A stretch of 64,000 nucleotides of DNA. It comes from Echinicola rosea (GTDB taxonomy: Bacteria; Bacteroidota; Bacteroidia; Cytophagales; Cyclobacteriaceae). The notes beneath the pieces were generated by a model. It did no database searches and was not told the origin of the DNA. It was given only the letters and a program-made list of their open reading frames with translations. Both the position numbers and the translations under genes were made by a program. Numbering within the stretch: position 1 is the stretch's first letter; every line of letters begins with the position of its first letter. The stretch spans positions 253,501-317,500 of the forward strand of contig NZ_CP040106.1 in assembly GCF_005281475.1 (NCBI RefSeq). The letters are read 5' to 3'. Shown one piece after another: positions 20,590 to 29,121 of this stretch.

Positions 20590-20653
20590 ATATTGAACAA
20601 AAATTCCTGAAGTTTTTTTCTACCTTTTTATTAAGGTTTTCGAAATCAGGGAA

Positions 20654-23227
20654 TTAATTTTCATCTCCATATGGCGACAAGAAATACTTTTCACTGTTTT
20701 TAATGGATTCTTCAGATTCTTGGTCAAATATATCGTTGGCCTTTTCCAGGACGCCCTCCTCATCAATAAAACCAAAAAGTGCCTGGAATGCCGCAAACCT
20801 TACATACGGTGAGGTGTGCTTCATCCCCGTCTGATAGAGCTTTTCTATCGCCCGATCACTGCCTTCACTGGGCAGCTTTACAAAGTAATCCCCATAATAA
20901 CCGATCAGGTAGTATAAATCTTGACCGGATGTACGGTCATAGACCTCGTGTAACCACGCTCCTTTTCCAGGTGTTTCTTGTTGTGTATAAAAATCAATCA
21001 GTGGGATAAGCATTCGGATACTCTGCTCATTTTCGAAGGCACTTGCTACCTTATGTTTTTCCAATCCTTCCTCCTTCATATGCAGATAGGCATCCAATGC
21101 AGCCCCGGCCACGTAATACGAAGAATCCTCCATCCAAAGCATGTAATCACTGCCATAATCCCCTCCTCCACTTGAAGCCAATACCGTGATGGCACTTGCT
21201 TGGACGCTGTTGCTTTTGTCCTCATTTGCTAGCGCCAATAATGTCTCCTCCATCCCAAATGACAAAATACTGTCGCCAAAGCTATTAAGCGTAACTTCTC
21301 GGATCGGCCAGAAATCGTCTGTCAATCCCAAACGTACCAATTCCTCTACAGCTGCCCTGTCCAGCGACCGCTTACTCAAGCTATCCAAGGCCTCATACCG
21401 TGCCACGCCAAAATCTGAATCGGTAAACTGTGCTTTCAACTGCTCGTCACTCCTGGCTGTATGCTTTACGGCAAGGAGCACTTTTCGCTCATCAAAATAG
21501 GCATGGGTGATCGGGACATCATTTTCCAGTTCAAACCGCCCTTTCCTTTCCTGAAGGACAAACTCCCTGGAAACGCGCGCTCCATCCACATACCAACTCA
21601 CCTCAAAAGGTAAAACATACAAAGGAGTATCCCCGAAGTCCTGCTGCTGTGTCACCGTCAACACCACATTTTCTGGCCGGCTGTAATCGAAATCTATTTC
21701 CAAAACAGGATGGCCAGATGCCAAAAACCATTGGTCAAAAAACCAGTTCAGGTCTTTGCCGCTCGTTTCTTCCAATGCTAGCCTGAGGTCGTGAATCTCC
21801 ACTGCACGAAAAGCATGCTTGGTCAGGTAATTGTTTAGCCCCGCAAAAAACGCTTCATTTCCCAAATAATCCCGCAACATATGAAGCACCCTTCCGCCTT
21901 TGGCGTAAGAATGGCTGTCAAACATGTCCTCATTTTGCTCATACTCAAAGCGAATAAGGTCCACCTGTTTTTCTTCCGCTTCCCAAAGGTAGGTCTCCAA
22001 CTCCCCAATATGGTGAAGAGCTGCAGCATCCCTTCCCTCTTTGTGCTCATACCACAAATATTCCCCATAATTCGCAAAAGCTTCATTTAGTGGCAAATTT
22101 GACCAAGACTCTGTGGTCACGTAGTCTCCAAACCAATGGTGAAAAAGCTCATGGGCAATGATCCCATCATATTCGGAGTCTATCGCTTCCCGAGCATTCA
22201 TGTTGAGCTCCTCCATAAAAATGGAAACAGTGGTGTTTTCCATCGCTCCGGATACAAAATCCCTCACTACCACCTGATCGTACTTTGGCCAAGGATATGG
22301 TACTCCTAGCAGATCGGAGAAAAAACCCATCATCTCCGGCGTCCTACCAAACACTTTTTGGGCTCCTTCGGCAAATTGCCCCTCTACATAATAACCAAGC
22401 GGCACACCATTCCACTGGGACGACACACGCTCAAATTCCCCTATCGCGAATGCCAGCAAATAGGGCGCGGCAGGTTTCTCCATCACCCAGTGATCGGCAC
22501 GCATGCCATTTCCTAGCTTTTCTTGTGCTGTCAGCTTGCCATTGCTCACTGTGGTGAACCTATCCTCCACGGTGAGCCTAAGGTCATGCGTAGCGCGTTC
22601 ATTTGGAGCATCGATGGTCGGAAACCACTTGGAGTTATGGTCTGTTTCTCCCTGGGTCCATATTTGGATCGGCTTCACTTCTTTTCCGGTGGGATTGATA
22701 AAATAAAGCCCTTGTGTATCGGTAATCGCCTCGCTGCCATTCCCGCTATTTCTACTTGGGTGGGCGGTATAGCGGATGTGTATAGTAAGCGTGTCCTCAG
22801 CTGCAAAAGTCGCCGGAAGCCGAATTTCCAACTGCTGCGAATCATATCGATAATCCAGAGGCTGGCGAGAGTCCCCAAAACTGACGCTATGCAGATCAAA
22901 GTCCTGGGCATCAAGCACCAGTTCGGATTGGGAATAAAAATAAGGGCTCAGCAATAATCCCGCCTCCCCATGTACCAACTCCCTCTCCCTGTCAAAACGT
23001 AAATCCAAGGAAGTATGTAGCAAATCAAACTTTCTTTCGGGTGTGGCCCTATAATCTTTTATGGCGCTTTCGAGCGTTCCTGCCACCTTCCGGACATCAC
23101 CTGAATCCTTCTTCTCAATCACCGTTGACGACCACTCATTGGCAGTGGGGATGGTGGGTTTACGGACACTGCAAGCACCGATCAACAGTATTCCCCATAA
23201 AAAACAAAAAGAGAATCTTACATTCAT
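20654..23227 (-). CDS. M1 family metallopeptidase, lipoprotein
   Basis: An aminopeptidase of family M1 that removes N-terminal residues from peptides, probably on the cell envelope. The ATG at 23227 is preferred to an in-frame TTG three codons upstream; it gives 857 residues beginning with a lipoprotein signal (MNVRFSFCFLWGILLIGACS, lipobox cysteine at residue 19). The exopeptidase motif GAMEN is at residues 327-331 and the zinc site HELFHHW at 359-365, with the third ligand Glu in NEAFANYGEY. The C-terminal third is helical with HEAT-like repeats, as usual in M1. It is divergent from the biotin carrier gene. The substrate is unknown; a bulk peptide-scavenging role is the simplest reading. 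Confidence 0.93.
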   Translation of the reverse strand: MNVRFSFCFLWGILLIGACSVRKPTIPTANEWSSTVIEKKDSGDVRKVAGTLESAIKDYRATPERKFDLLHTSLDLRFDRERELVHGEAGLLLSPYFYSQSELVLDAQDFDLHSVSFGDSRQPLDYRYDSQQLEIRLPATFAAEDTLTIHIRYTAHPSRNSGNGSEAITDTQGLYFINPTGKEVKPIQIWTQGETDHNSKWFPTIDAPNERATHDLRLTVEDRFTTVSNGKLTAQEKLGNGMRADHWVMEKPAAPYLLAFAIGEFERVSSQWNGVPLGYYVEGQFAEGAQKVFGRTPEMMGFFSDLLGVPYPWPKYDQVVVRDFVSGAMENTTVSIFMEELNMNAREAIDSEYDGIIAHELFHHWFGDYVTTESWSNLPLNEAFANYGEYLWYEHKEGRDAAALHHIGELETYLWEAEEKQVDLIRFEYEQNEDMFDSHSYAKGGRVLHMLRDYLGNEAFFAGLNNYLTKHAFRAVEIHDLRLALEETSGKDLNWFFDQWFLASGHPVLEIDFDYSRPENVVLTVTQQQDFGDTPLYVLPFEVSWYVDGARVSREFVLQERKGRFELENDVPITHAYFDERKVLLAVKHTARSDEQLKAQFTDSDFGVARYEALDSLSKRSLDRAAVEELVRLGLTDDFWPIREVTLNSFGDSILSFGMEETLLALANEDKSNSVQASAITVLASSGGGDYGSDYMLWMEDSSYYVAGAALDAYLHMKEEGLEKHKVASAFENEQSIRMLIPLIDFYTQQETPGKGAWLHEVYDRTSGQDLYYLIGYYGDYFVKLPSEGSDRAIEKLYQTGMKHTSPYVRFAAFQALFGFIDEEGVLEKANDIFDQESEESIKNSEKYFLSPYGDEN

Positions 23228-23273
23228 AAAGGTCAATTAAAGATAAATTGTATATTTATATGTTAAAACAGCA

Positions 23274-23304
23274 CAAATGTACTCAGTTACTGTAAACGAA
23301 AAAA
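23274..23304 (-). promoter_or_regulatory. Probable promoter for the M1 peptidase gene
   Basis: Minus strand: TTTT (23301-23304), 19 bases, TACATTTG (23274-23281). The -7 box fits the consensus and the -33 box differs by one base. The -7 box overlaps the ATG of the divergent biotin carrier gene, so the promoter would lie inside that coding sequence. Confidence 0.45.
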
Positions 23305-23771
23305 ACTTTAGTATTGAGCAGGATGGAGGAGACTTTTTGATTAATGGGACCGCCATAGACTGGGAAATAAACCCAATAGACAACCGTCATTTTCATATTA
23401 TCAGAGGGCACACATCTCACGTCGTGGAAGTGGTAAGGCTGGATGCCGCTAAAAAAGAGTTGACCTTAAAAATCAACAATAAATCCGCTGAGATCAGGAT
23501 CAAGGACAAGTTTGATCTCTTATTGGAAAAACTGGGCATGAATGACCATGCCAATAATAAACTATCCTCCGTCAATGCACCGATGCCAGGGCTGATCTTG
23601 GAAATCAGTGTGGAAGAGGGGGACACGGTCACCAAAGACCAGCCCTTGATGATACTGGAAGCCATGAAAATGGAAAATATTATTAAATCCCCTGGAGATG
23701 GCAAGATCAAAAAAATAACGGTTGCTACAGGGGAAAGTGTAGAAAAAAAACAGGTCTTGATACAATTTTAG
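23277..23771 (+). CDS. Biotin carboxyl carrier domain protein
   Basis: A 164-residue protein with a C-terminal biotinyl domain (about residues 98-164). It contains MPGLILEISVEEGDTVTKDQ and the attachment motif EAMKMEN, with the biotinylated lysine at residue 131. The N-terminal part resembles the linker region of carrier subunits of acyl-CoA (propionyl/methylmalonyl-type) carboxylases more than fatty-acid AccB, which normally sits next to accC. No carboxylase partner is adjacent here, so the partner enzyme is unknown. The gene is plus-strand, upstream of pyrH with a 101-base gap. Confidence 0.85.
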   Translation: MYSVTVNEKNFSIEQDGGDFLINGTAIDWEINPIDNRHFHIIRGHTSHVVEVVRLDAAKKELTLKINNKSAEIRIKDKFDLLLEKLGMNDHANNKLSSVNAPMPGLILEISVEEGDTVTKDQPLMILEAMKMENIIKSPGDGKIKKITVATGESVEKKQVLIQF

Positions 23772-23804
23772 AAACGATCGTTTAGTTTTCTGCTCTCAAG
23801 AATT

Positions 23805-23812
23805 TATATTTG
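23805..23812 (+). promoter_or_regulatory. Possible -7 box upstream of pyrH
   Basis: TATATTTG fits TAnnTTTG, 60 bases before the pyrH ATG. There is no clear TTTG at the expected distance upstream (only TTTAG/GTTT-like sequence), so it is a weak candidate. Confidence 0.35.
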
Positions 23813-23872
23813 TCGAGTTTATCTATTCATTAATAAATCAATAATTGGCAGGCTAGCTAACCAACTTTACTT

Positions 23873-24583
23873 ATGAAATACAAACGAATTCTGCTCAAAC
23901 TCAGCGGTGAAGCTTTGATGGGGCCCAATGGCTACGGTATTGACTCTGAAAAACTAAAGCAATACACCCAGGAAATCAAAAAAGTGAAAGAACTGGGCGT
24001 CGAGCTCGCCATTGTCATTGGAGGCGGAAACATTTTTAGAGGTGTACAGGGAGAGAAAGTAGGAATAGACCGTGTACAAGGAGATTATATGGGAATGCTG
24101 GCCACACTGATCAACGCCATGGCCCTACAAAGCTCCCTCGAACAAAACGAGATGTACACCAGACTTATGTCAGGCATCAAGATCGAAAGTGTCTGCGAGC
24201 CTTTTATACGCAGAAGGGCCATTCGTCATTTGGAAAAAGGACGAATTGTCATTTTCGGTGCAGGAATCGGCAACCCCTACTTTACTACGGACTCCACGGC
24301 CAGCCTAAGGGCCATTGAAATCGAGGCCGATGTGGTCTTGAAAGGCACACGCGTGGACGGTGTCTATACCGCTGATCCAGAAAAAGATAAAACTGCCGAA
24401 AGATATACCAACATTTCCTTTCAGGAAGTCTATGAAAAAAACCTGAATGTAATGGACATGACTGCCTTTACACTCTGTCAGGAAAACAACCTGCCCATTA
24501 TTGTGTTTGACATGAACAAAGCCGGCAACTTGGAAGATTTGGTAAAAGGAGAAGAAGTTGGTACTTTAATTACCTCAAATTAA
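23873..24583 (+). CDS. pyrH: UMP kinase
   Basis: Phosphorylates UMP to UDP in pyrimidine nucleotide synthesis; bacterial PyrH is hexameric and unlike eukaryotic UMP kinases. The 236-residue protein starts [20 protein letters not shown], with the amino-acid-kinase motifs [10 protein letters not shown] (about residues 54-63), [14 protein letters not shown] sequence ([19 protein letters not shown]) and [10 protein letters not shown]. Its length is normal. It is followed by frr after 12 bases, a conserved pair. Confidence 0.97.
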   Translation: MKYKRILLKLSGEALMGPNGYGIDSEKLKQYTQEIKKVKELGVELAIVIGGGNIFRGVQGEKVGIDRVQGDYMGMLATLINAMALQSSLEQNEMYTRLMSGIKIESVCEPFIRRRAIRHLEKGRIVIFGAGIGNPYFTTDSTASLRAIEIEADVVLKGTRVDGVYTADPEKDKTAERYTNISFQEVYEKNLNVMDMTAFTLCQENNLPIIVFDMNKAGNLEDLVKGEEVGTLITSN

Positions 24584-24595
24584 GTAAAAATAAAG

Positions 24596-25156
24596 ATGGA
24601 AGAGATACAGTTAGAACTCGAGGCAGCAAAGGAACAAATGCAAAAAGCTCTGGATCATACAGCAAATGAACTCCTTAAAATCAGGGCAGGTAAAGCCATG
24701 CCGAATTTGGTGGACGGAATAATGGTAAATTACTACGGTGCTCCTACACCAATACAGCAAGTGGCTTCCGTCAACACCCCTGATGCCAGGACATTGGCCA
24801 TCAAGCCTTGGGAGAAAAACCTCATCGGCGAAATCGAAAAGGCCATTATCAATTCTGACCTGGGCCTCGCCCCCCAAAACAATGGTGAAATCGTCATCCT
24901 GACCATCCCACCGCTTACCGAAGAACGCAGAAAGGATTTGGCAAAGCACGTCAAAAACGAATGCGAAAACGGTAAAATAAGCGTTCGGAATGCACGAAAA
25001 GAAACCAATGATGCGTTAAAGAAACTCCAAAAAGAAGGCGTTTCGGAAGATGATGTCAAAAGAGCTGAAGACAAAGTCCAAAAATTAACGGACGATTTCT
25101 CCGCCAAAATCGATGCCCTATTCGACAAAAAAGAAGCGGAAATCATGAAGGTCTAA
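24596..25156 (+). CDS. frr: Ribosome recycling factor
   Basis: RRF splits post-termination ribosomes together with EF-G. The 186-residue product has the usual two-domain layout. Conserved stretches are LLKIRAGKAMPNLVDGIMVN near residue 26 and TIPPLTEERRKDLAKHVKNE near residue 103, and a helical KDG-like C-terminus follows. It ends the pyrH-frr unit, with an intrinsic terminator 30 bases past the stop. Confidence 0.97.
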   Translation: MEEIQLELEAAKEQMQKALDHTANELLKIRAGKAMPNLVDGIMVNYYGAPTPIQQVASVNTPDARTLAIKPWEKNLIGEIEKAIINSDLGLAPQNNGEIVILTIPPLTEERRKDLAKHVKNECENGKISVRNARKETNDALKKLQKEGVSEDDVKRAEDKVQKLTDDFSAKIDALFDKKEAEIMKV

Positions 25157-25186
25157 AGCTTCGTCTTTTAACTTAACATAACAAAA

Positions 25187-25213
25187 AGCCCGAACATGTT
25201 CGGGCTTTTTTTT
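25187..25213 (+). terminator. Terminator after frr (bidirectional)
   Basis: A perfect stem AGCCCGAACATGTTCGGGCT followed by eight or more T on the plus strand and preceded by five A, so it can also stop minus-strand transcripts from the convergent DUF5686 gene. Confidence 0.92.
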
Positions 25214-25335
25214 GCCATAATCCGAATGCGAAACATTGTCATCGGAAGGTATAAGAAGCATGTAATCTGGAACTATCAAGTTAAGGGATCCGGCAGCCCA
25301 GAACATAATCCCCGCATCACCAGCATCCTGTCCAT

Positions 25336-27957
25336 TTACTCTCCAAAATCCACATTGATAAACGTCGCAATCCCCAACCGAACGCCACCACGAACATAGC
25401 CACCATTCTCAAAGCCCGCTCCCACTTCCACGCGGAAAACCCTAAACAGATTATCCAAAGAGTAACCCACCTCCCAATAATGTGGCGAATATTCGGTCTT
25501 TAGGTAATTGAGAAAAACGTTTTCCCGAACGCCCGAAAACCGTAACATGGGCAACTGCGTCAACAGAAACTTACGAAACTGGTAGTGGACGATACCACTG
25601 ATATAATTGCCTTTGGTACTGAATCTGTAATAATCCAAAAACCGATAATTGCTCACCGTCCCCATATTGCTAAAAATGGTCCTATTACCACCAAAATGCG
25701 CATAATCCATAAAGTAAACCTGATCATCATTCAGAAATGTCCCGGCCCTTACATTAAAGTCCAAGTCCCCGCTGACCCCAAATTCAAAACTATGCTTCAC
25801 CCCCACTTCCAATTGGTCAAAATCGGCACTCCCGTCGCCAAGTCCCACATTGGCAATACCTTTATGGTACCTCAAAGTCACCTGGGGAGCAGTATTGCCC
25901 AAAGGATATTTCGTGCCATTGCGAACATAATACTTTAGCCCTGGCCGCCAGCTAAATGCTGCGTCAAGCAGTAAGGACTCGTTGGACAGAAACGCGCCAT
26001 CCCCTGCTTCGACATTATCTGGCATATTGGAGGAGTAATCCCTTCCAGGCTTATTGTAAAAACTATAATTTGACTGATTGGTCAACACCCCCCGGTCGGC
26101 ATAGGTCAGGGACAATTTATAGGAAAATGCATCTTTGGGACGATGGTCCATAAAGAGTCTTACAAACTGCTGATCGTACAATTTCATATAATTTCTCCTC
26201 AACAGTAATGAATATGCCGCATTGACCAATTCATTGATAGGCTTATCACCATTAAATTGATAAATGTATTTTCCTGCTGACAGGCCATACAGAAACCTGG
26301 CCCGTTCTTGTTTCCAGGACTTCTGGAAGTCCAAGGTCCCGTACCACTGCTTACTTGAAAACCCATAGCGCACCTCAGGACTGATCTTCCAAGAACTTAT
26401 TCGGCTGGACGCACTGTCCACTCGGGACACTTGATAATTCCCTCCCAAACCAAATTTGAATCCTTCAACGGTATTAAAGGACAGCTTGGTGAAATTGGCA
26501 TCAAAACCAGCGGTTCTACCACCCCCGAAGTGATACATTCCTCCACCTAAAATATCCAGGGGATTAAAAGGCTTTTTGGCCTTCTCTGCAATGGAGTCCA
26601 CCTCACTCTTTTTTGCGGCCTCCACCATGGCGAGGCTGTCATCACGGTGATAGCCTTGGATTTCTTTTTCAGTAAGCTTTACCGGCCGGATGCTATCCCA
26701 ATATGACTTCGTACGCTCGTGTGCAAGGGAGTCCACCTCATGATTTCGCACCACCGCTACCTCGGCATTTTTTCGTTGCTTTTCCTGCTCTTTTTCATAC
26801 TGGTTGATCATTTTACGAAAATCCTTACGGGACATTTGATCGGCTTCAATGATTTGCTCTTGGGCGGGGGCCTTCCGCTCAAAAGCCTCCACTGTTTCAT
26901 CCAGAATCTCTGTCTCTGCCACCAAGTCAGGATTAAGGGTGATTTGATAATCACGCGTAGAAGCGAGGTATTTATAGTGACCTTTAAATCCAAAAAAACT
27001 CCCTCCAAAGGTATAAACATGCGTCAGAGGCATCCACACCTTTTCTTCTACTGGTGCATACTGCTGGGTTACTCCTACATCAAAGCCCATAATGGAGGTT
27101 TTCAGCTCGAGGCTATGAATCGCCCACAGATCTTCGATAATATAAATATGCCCTTCAAAAACCTGTTCCCCACGGGAACGGGGAGTCACCCGGATTTTAT
27201 TAACCAATACACCATGTTCAAAAAAAGTACCTTCGTGCTTAAATCGATAATATGAAAAGGCATACCTGCTGAGTGGTGATACCACGTCATTGATCTTGTC
27301 CTGATAAAAAGATGCCCCAATGTACGGAGCCGGATCCGTCTGGTTGCTTTCGCCAGATGAACGAATACTGATGACCTTTTCGCTGAGCTCATTCGGCTGC
27401 TTAAACGTAATCTCGGAAACAGACTCGGAAGTATAGGCCTCATTCAGGGAAATGCCCTCTTCCTTTAGTTTTTTCTTCAGAAAAAAAGGAGCACTTGTCA
27501 GTTCGCCAGTTCCTTTGATATACACCTTCATCGTATATTCAGCCACTTGAAGGCGATGGAATTTTGCCTTGGCAATGGCCTTGCGCATCACGGTCAGCGC
27601 AGGATCTTCAGCTCCCCCTTTTACCTCCACTTCCTCCATAGCATAGGTCTGGGAGACCAACGTTACATCCACCTGAATCCAGTCATTCTTGATTTCAACG
27701 GTTTGCTGCTGGGTTTCGTAGCCAAGATGCCTTACTATAATGTCATAATGCCCAGGAGCCAAAGGGTATTCAAATGCCCCGTTCTGGTTGGTTGGGATCC
27801 CATCATTCAAGTTTCGGACGAATACCGATGCATACGGGATCGGCGTACCATCTTCCCCCAGCACCTTCCCGCGAATACCCTGTCCAAAAGCCGACATCAC
27901 CAATCCCAGCCAAATCCCCATGAAAACAAACCATCTAACTTGTGAAAAACGCTTCAT
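25336..27957 (-). CDS. DUF5686 outer-membrane protein with carboxypeptidase-like domain
   Basis: An 873-residue predicted outer-membrane protein. The ATG at 27957 gives a clean signal peptide (MKRFSQVRWFVFMGIWLGLV, cleavage near SAFGQG); an upstream ATG would add 11 residues and spoil it. Residues about 27-115 form a carboxypeptidase-regulatory-like domain (GKVLGEDGTPIPYASVFVRN). The rest matches the DUF5686 family, with a charged, coiled central segment (about residues 370-470) and a C-terminal half of alternating beta-strands that fits a barrel. The family is widespread in Bacteroidota and has no known function. Its stop faces frr, with the shared terminator between them. Confidence 0.85.
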   Translation of the reverse strand: MKRFSQVRWFVFMGIWLGLVMSAFGQGIRGKVLGEDGTPIPYASVFVRNLNDGIPTNQNGAFEYPLAPGHYDIIVRHLGYETQQQTVEIKNDWIQVDVTLVSQTYAMEEVEVKGGAEDPALTVMRKAIAKAKFHRLQVAEYTMKVYIKGTGELTSAPFFLKKKLKEEGISLNEAYTSESVSEITFKQPNELSEKVISIRSSGESNQTDPAPYIGASFYQDKINDVVSPLSRYAFSYYRFKHEGTFFEHGVLVNKIRVTPRSRGEQVFEGHIYIIEDLWAIHSLELKTSIMGFDVGVTQQYAPVEEKVWMPLTHVYTFGGSFFGFKGHYKYLASTRDYQITLNPDLVAETEILDETVEAFERKAPAQEQIIEADQMSRKDFRKMINQYEKEQEKQRKNAEVAVVRNHEVDSLAHERTKSYWDSIRPVKLTEKEIQGYHRDDSLAMVEAAKKSEVDSIAEKAKKPFNPLDILGGGMYHFGGGRTAGFDANFTKLSFNTVEGFKFGLGGNYQVSRVDSASSRISSWKISPEVRYGFSSKQWYGTLDFQKSWKQERARFLYGLSAGKYIYQFNGDKPINELVNAAYSLLLRRNYMKLYDQQFVRLFMDHRPKDAFSYKLSLTYADRGVLTNQSNYSFYNKPGRDYSSNMPDNVEAGDGAFLSNESLLLDAAFSWRPGLKYYVRNGTKYPLGNTAPQVTLRYHKGIANVGLGDGSADFDQLEVGVKHSFEFGVSGDLDFNVRAGTFLNDDQVYFMDYAHFGGNRTIFSNMGTVSNYRFLDYYRFSTKGNYISGIVHYQFRKFLLTQLPMLRFSGVRENVFLNYLKTEYSPHYWEVGYSLDNLFRVFRVEVGAGFENGGYVRGGVRLGIATFINVDFGE

Positions 27958-28061
27958 AATATCCCATAAAAACGTCAACAAATTAACCATTTAAACTCAA
28001 AACTCATCGGAAACGCCCTATCTCTTGACATACTTTAACACTTTAAAAGTGGCAAGCAGCC

Positions 28062-28119
28062 AGCGCAAAAGTTGGAGACTGACGGAACGCTGATAACGCA
28101 GATGATTATGCTTTGCGCT
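28062..28119. repeat. Inverted repeat AGCGCAAA ... TTTGCGCT
   Basis: Eight-base arms at 28062-28069 and 28112-28119 flank 42 bases containing CGCTGATAACGC. Similar CTGATAATGC text occurs at 42661-42670 near another inverted repeat, suggesting a dispersed family. Confidence 0.4.
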
Positions 28120-28288
28120 AGTTTTTCTCTTAAACTGGAAAAGCCAAGTAGGGATCATGCGGAAAAGCTAGGTCAAGCAAATAAGCTAGGGGATTTTGCT
28201 CCATGAGGCTGCCTTGGAAGTATAAAGTACAAGGTACGAAGTACGATGACAAAAAAAGTTGTATCTAGTATGTGGTACAGTATTAAGC

Positions 28289-28320
28289 GGGGCAATTCCC
28301 CCTTTTAGGGGGTTAGGGGG
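28289..28320. repeat. G/C-tract intergenic repeat
   Basis: GGGG, then CCCCC-TTTTA-GGGGG (28298-28312, a 5-bp hairpin), then TTAGGGGG. A related C-rich string, CCCCCAAATCCCCTAAAG, occurs in the other long gene-free stretch at 39114-39131 in the opposite orientation. Confidence 0.45.
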
Positions 28321-28437
28321 TATATAGAAGTATTTGGTAGCTGGTATTTAGTATTGGAAAATAGTATTTGGCAGGTATTAAAGAAGCCTTCATGAAAGTT
28401 GGATGTTGGTTTGGACTGCCCCAGCAGTATATTGGTA

Positions 28438-28459
28438 ACCATGGGTTACTGCCCATGGT
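28438..28459. repeat. Palindrome ACCATGGG-N6-CCCATGGT
   Basis: Perfect 8-bp arms (28438-28445, 28452-28459) around TTACTG, with no T-run on either side, so not a terminator. It is probably part of a dispersed palindromic repeat. Confidence 0.5.
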
Positions 28460-28657
28460 AAAATAGTAAAGCGAAGTGTTTATCGTTTTAGCAGCCATGA
28501 CCATTCCAGTCATCACAAATTCCCGCTAAACCCCATTTGAAGAAATAGTGACAGCAGTAAATTTCAAAAAATCCAAATAGAAATTCCTTGCCCCCGGAAA
28601 TATTGCTTGATCCCAAAAGATTGATATACTGATCAAATAGGGAAAAAAATCAAGCAT

Positions 28658-28737
28658 AAAAAAAAGCTTCCTAGGAAGCCTCCAAATAAAGAACGGACAG
28701 CTATGAGCTGCCAATTCTTTCCTTTTATTTAAACCTT
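28658..28737 (-). ncRNA. Candidate small RNA, about 80 nt
   Basis: On the minus strand, a promoter-like sequence (28744-28774) is followed by two hairpins and a terminator. Hairpin 1 spans 28688-28720: outer stem AAAGAA/TTCTTT, a 2x2 internal loop, inner stem GGCAGCT/AGCTGTC and a CAT loop. Hairpin 2 is GCTTC-CTAG-GAAGC (28666-28679), followed directly by eight U residues (28658-28665). No reading frame in it looks coding. It lies alone between the DUF5686 gene and susC, opposite to susC. The architecture is that of an independent sRNA. I do not recognise the family; it should be compared with the Bacteroidota Rfam motifs. The structure is seen; expression and function are inferred. Confidence 0.6.
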
Positions 28738-28743
28738 ACGCGT

Positions 28744-28774
28744 TAAATATACCTTGGCATTTGACAAAATCAAA
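28744..28774 (-). promoter_or_regulatory. Promoter of the candidate small RNA
   Basis: Minus strand: TTTG (28771-28774), exactly 19 bases, TATATTTA (28744-28751). One base (the final G) differs from TTTG-N19-TAnnTTTG. The predicted start near 28737 lies 17 bases before the first stem. Confidence 0.55.
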
Positions 28775-29014
28775 ATTTTATCAAATGTAAATCTCCATAT
28801 GTCCTTTGCCTTCCTCATCCCCTCCCAAGCCATTCGCCAAAAGCAATTCCCAACAATCAGTAGAACCAACTAAAAGTAATGGAATATTATTTGTTAAAAT
28901 AACACTTTTAACAAATATTAACACAACAATCGGTTTCGATTATTTCCGCGAAATCATTCCGCACCTTCCATTAAAAATTTAATAATAAAGTTCTATTATT
29001 TATAAAAAATACAT
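28775..29014. other. AT-rich region upstream of the sRNA promoter and susC
   Basis: About 240 bases, increasingly A+T-rich towards susC. I see no gene and no clear operator or palindrome. Regulatory sites for susC could lie here, but none is evident by eye. Confidence 0.4.
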
Positions 29015-29049
29015 ATTGGAAAAGAAATAAAACGAAAAATATAGTTTTG
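29015..29049 (+). promoter_or_regulatory. Possible promoter of the susC locus
   Basis: ATTG (29015-29018), 23 bases, TAGTTTTG (29042-29049). The -7 box fits the consensus; the -33 box is one base off and the spacing is at the long end. The leader to the susC ATG would be about 65 bases. Confidence 0.4.
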
Positions 29050-29121
29050 TTTTTCTCCTTATATTGAATCATTTTAGTAGAAGCAATAAATCATTTAATA
29101 ACCCTTTTAACATTAACCCAC

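Larger units (their letters stand above)
27958..28657. other. Gene-free stretch with short inverted repeats
   Basis: About 700 bases without a credible gene; the reading frames are short, begin at alternative codons and cross repeats. Visible structures include CACTTT-A-AAAGTG (28039-28051), an inverted repeat with arms at 28062-28069 and 28112-28119, a C/G-rich block at 28289-28320 and a palindrome at 28438-28459. Short direct repeats of the form GTAC..AAGTACGA occur around 28220-28245. The 12-mer AAGCTAGGTCAA at 28165-28176 recurs at 42488-42499, upstream of uvrD. The region looks like decayed interspersed-repeat DNA. Confidence 0.5.

Noticed and set aside
25585..25938. Long plus-strand frames opposite the DUF5686 gene and similar frames opposite rpoB, rpoC, fusA, susC and ftsZ
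   Set aside because: Shadow frames of well-supported genes; composition follows the opposite strand's codons.
28298..28312. CCCCC-TTTTA-GGGGG as a terminator
   Set aside because: Short stem with no T-run after it and no gene ending nearby; treated as part of a repeat.
28313..28714. Two short minus-strand open frames in the spacer before susC
   Set aside because: They start in repeats, have no recognisable domains, and one overlaps the candidate sRNA and its terminator.
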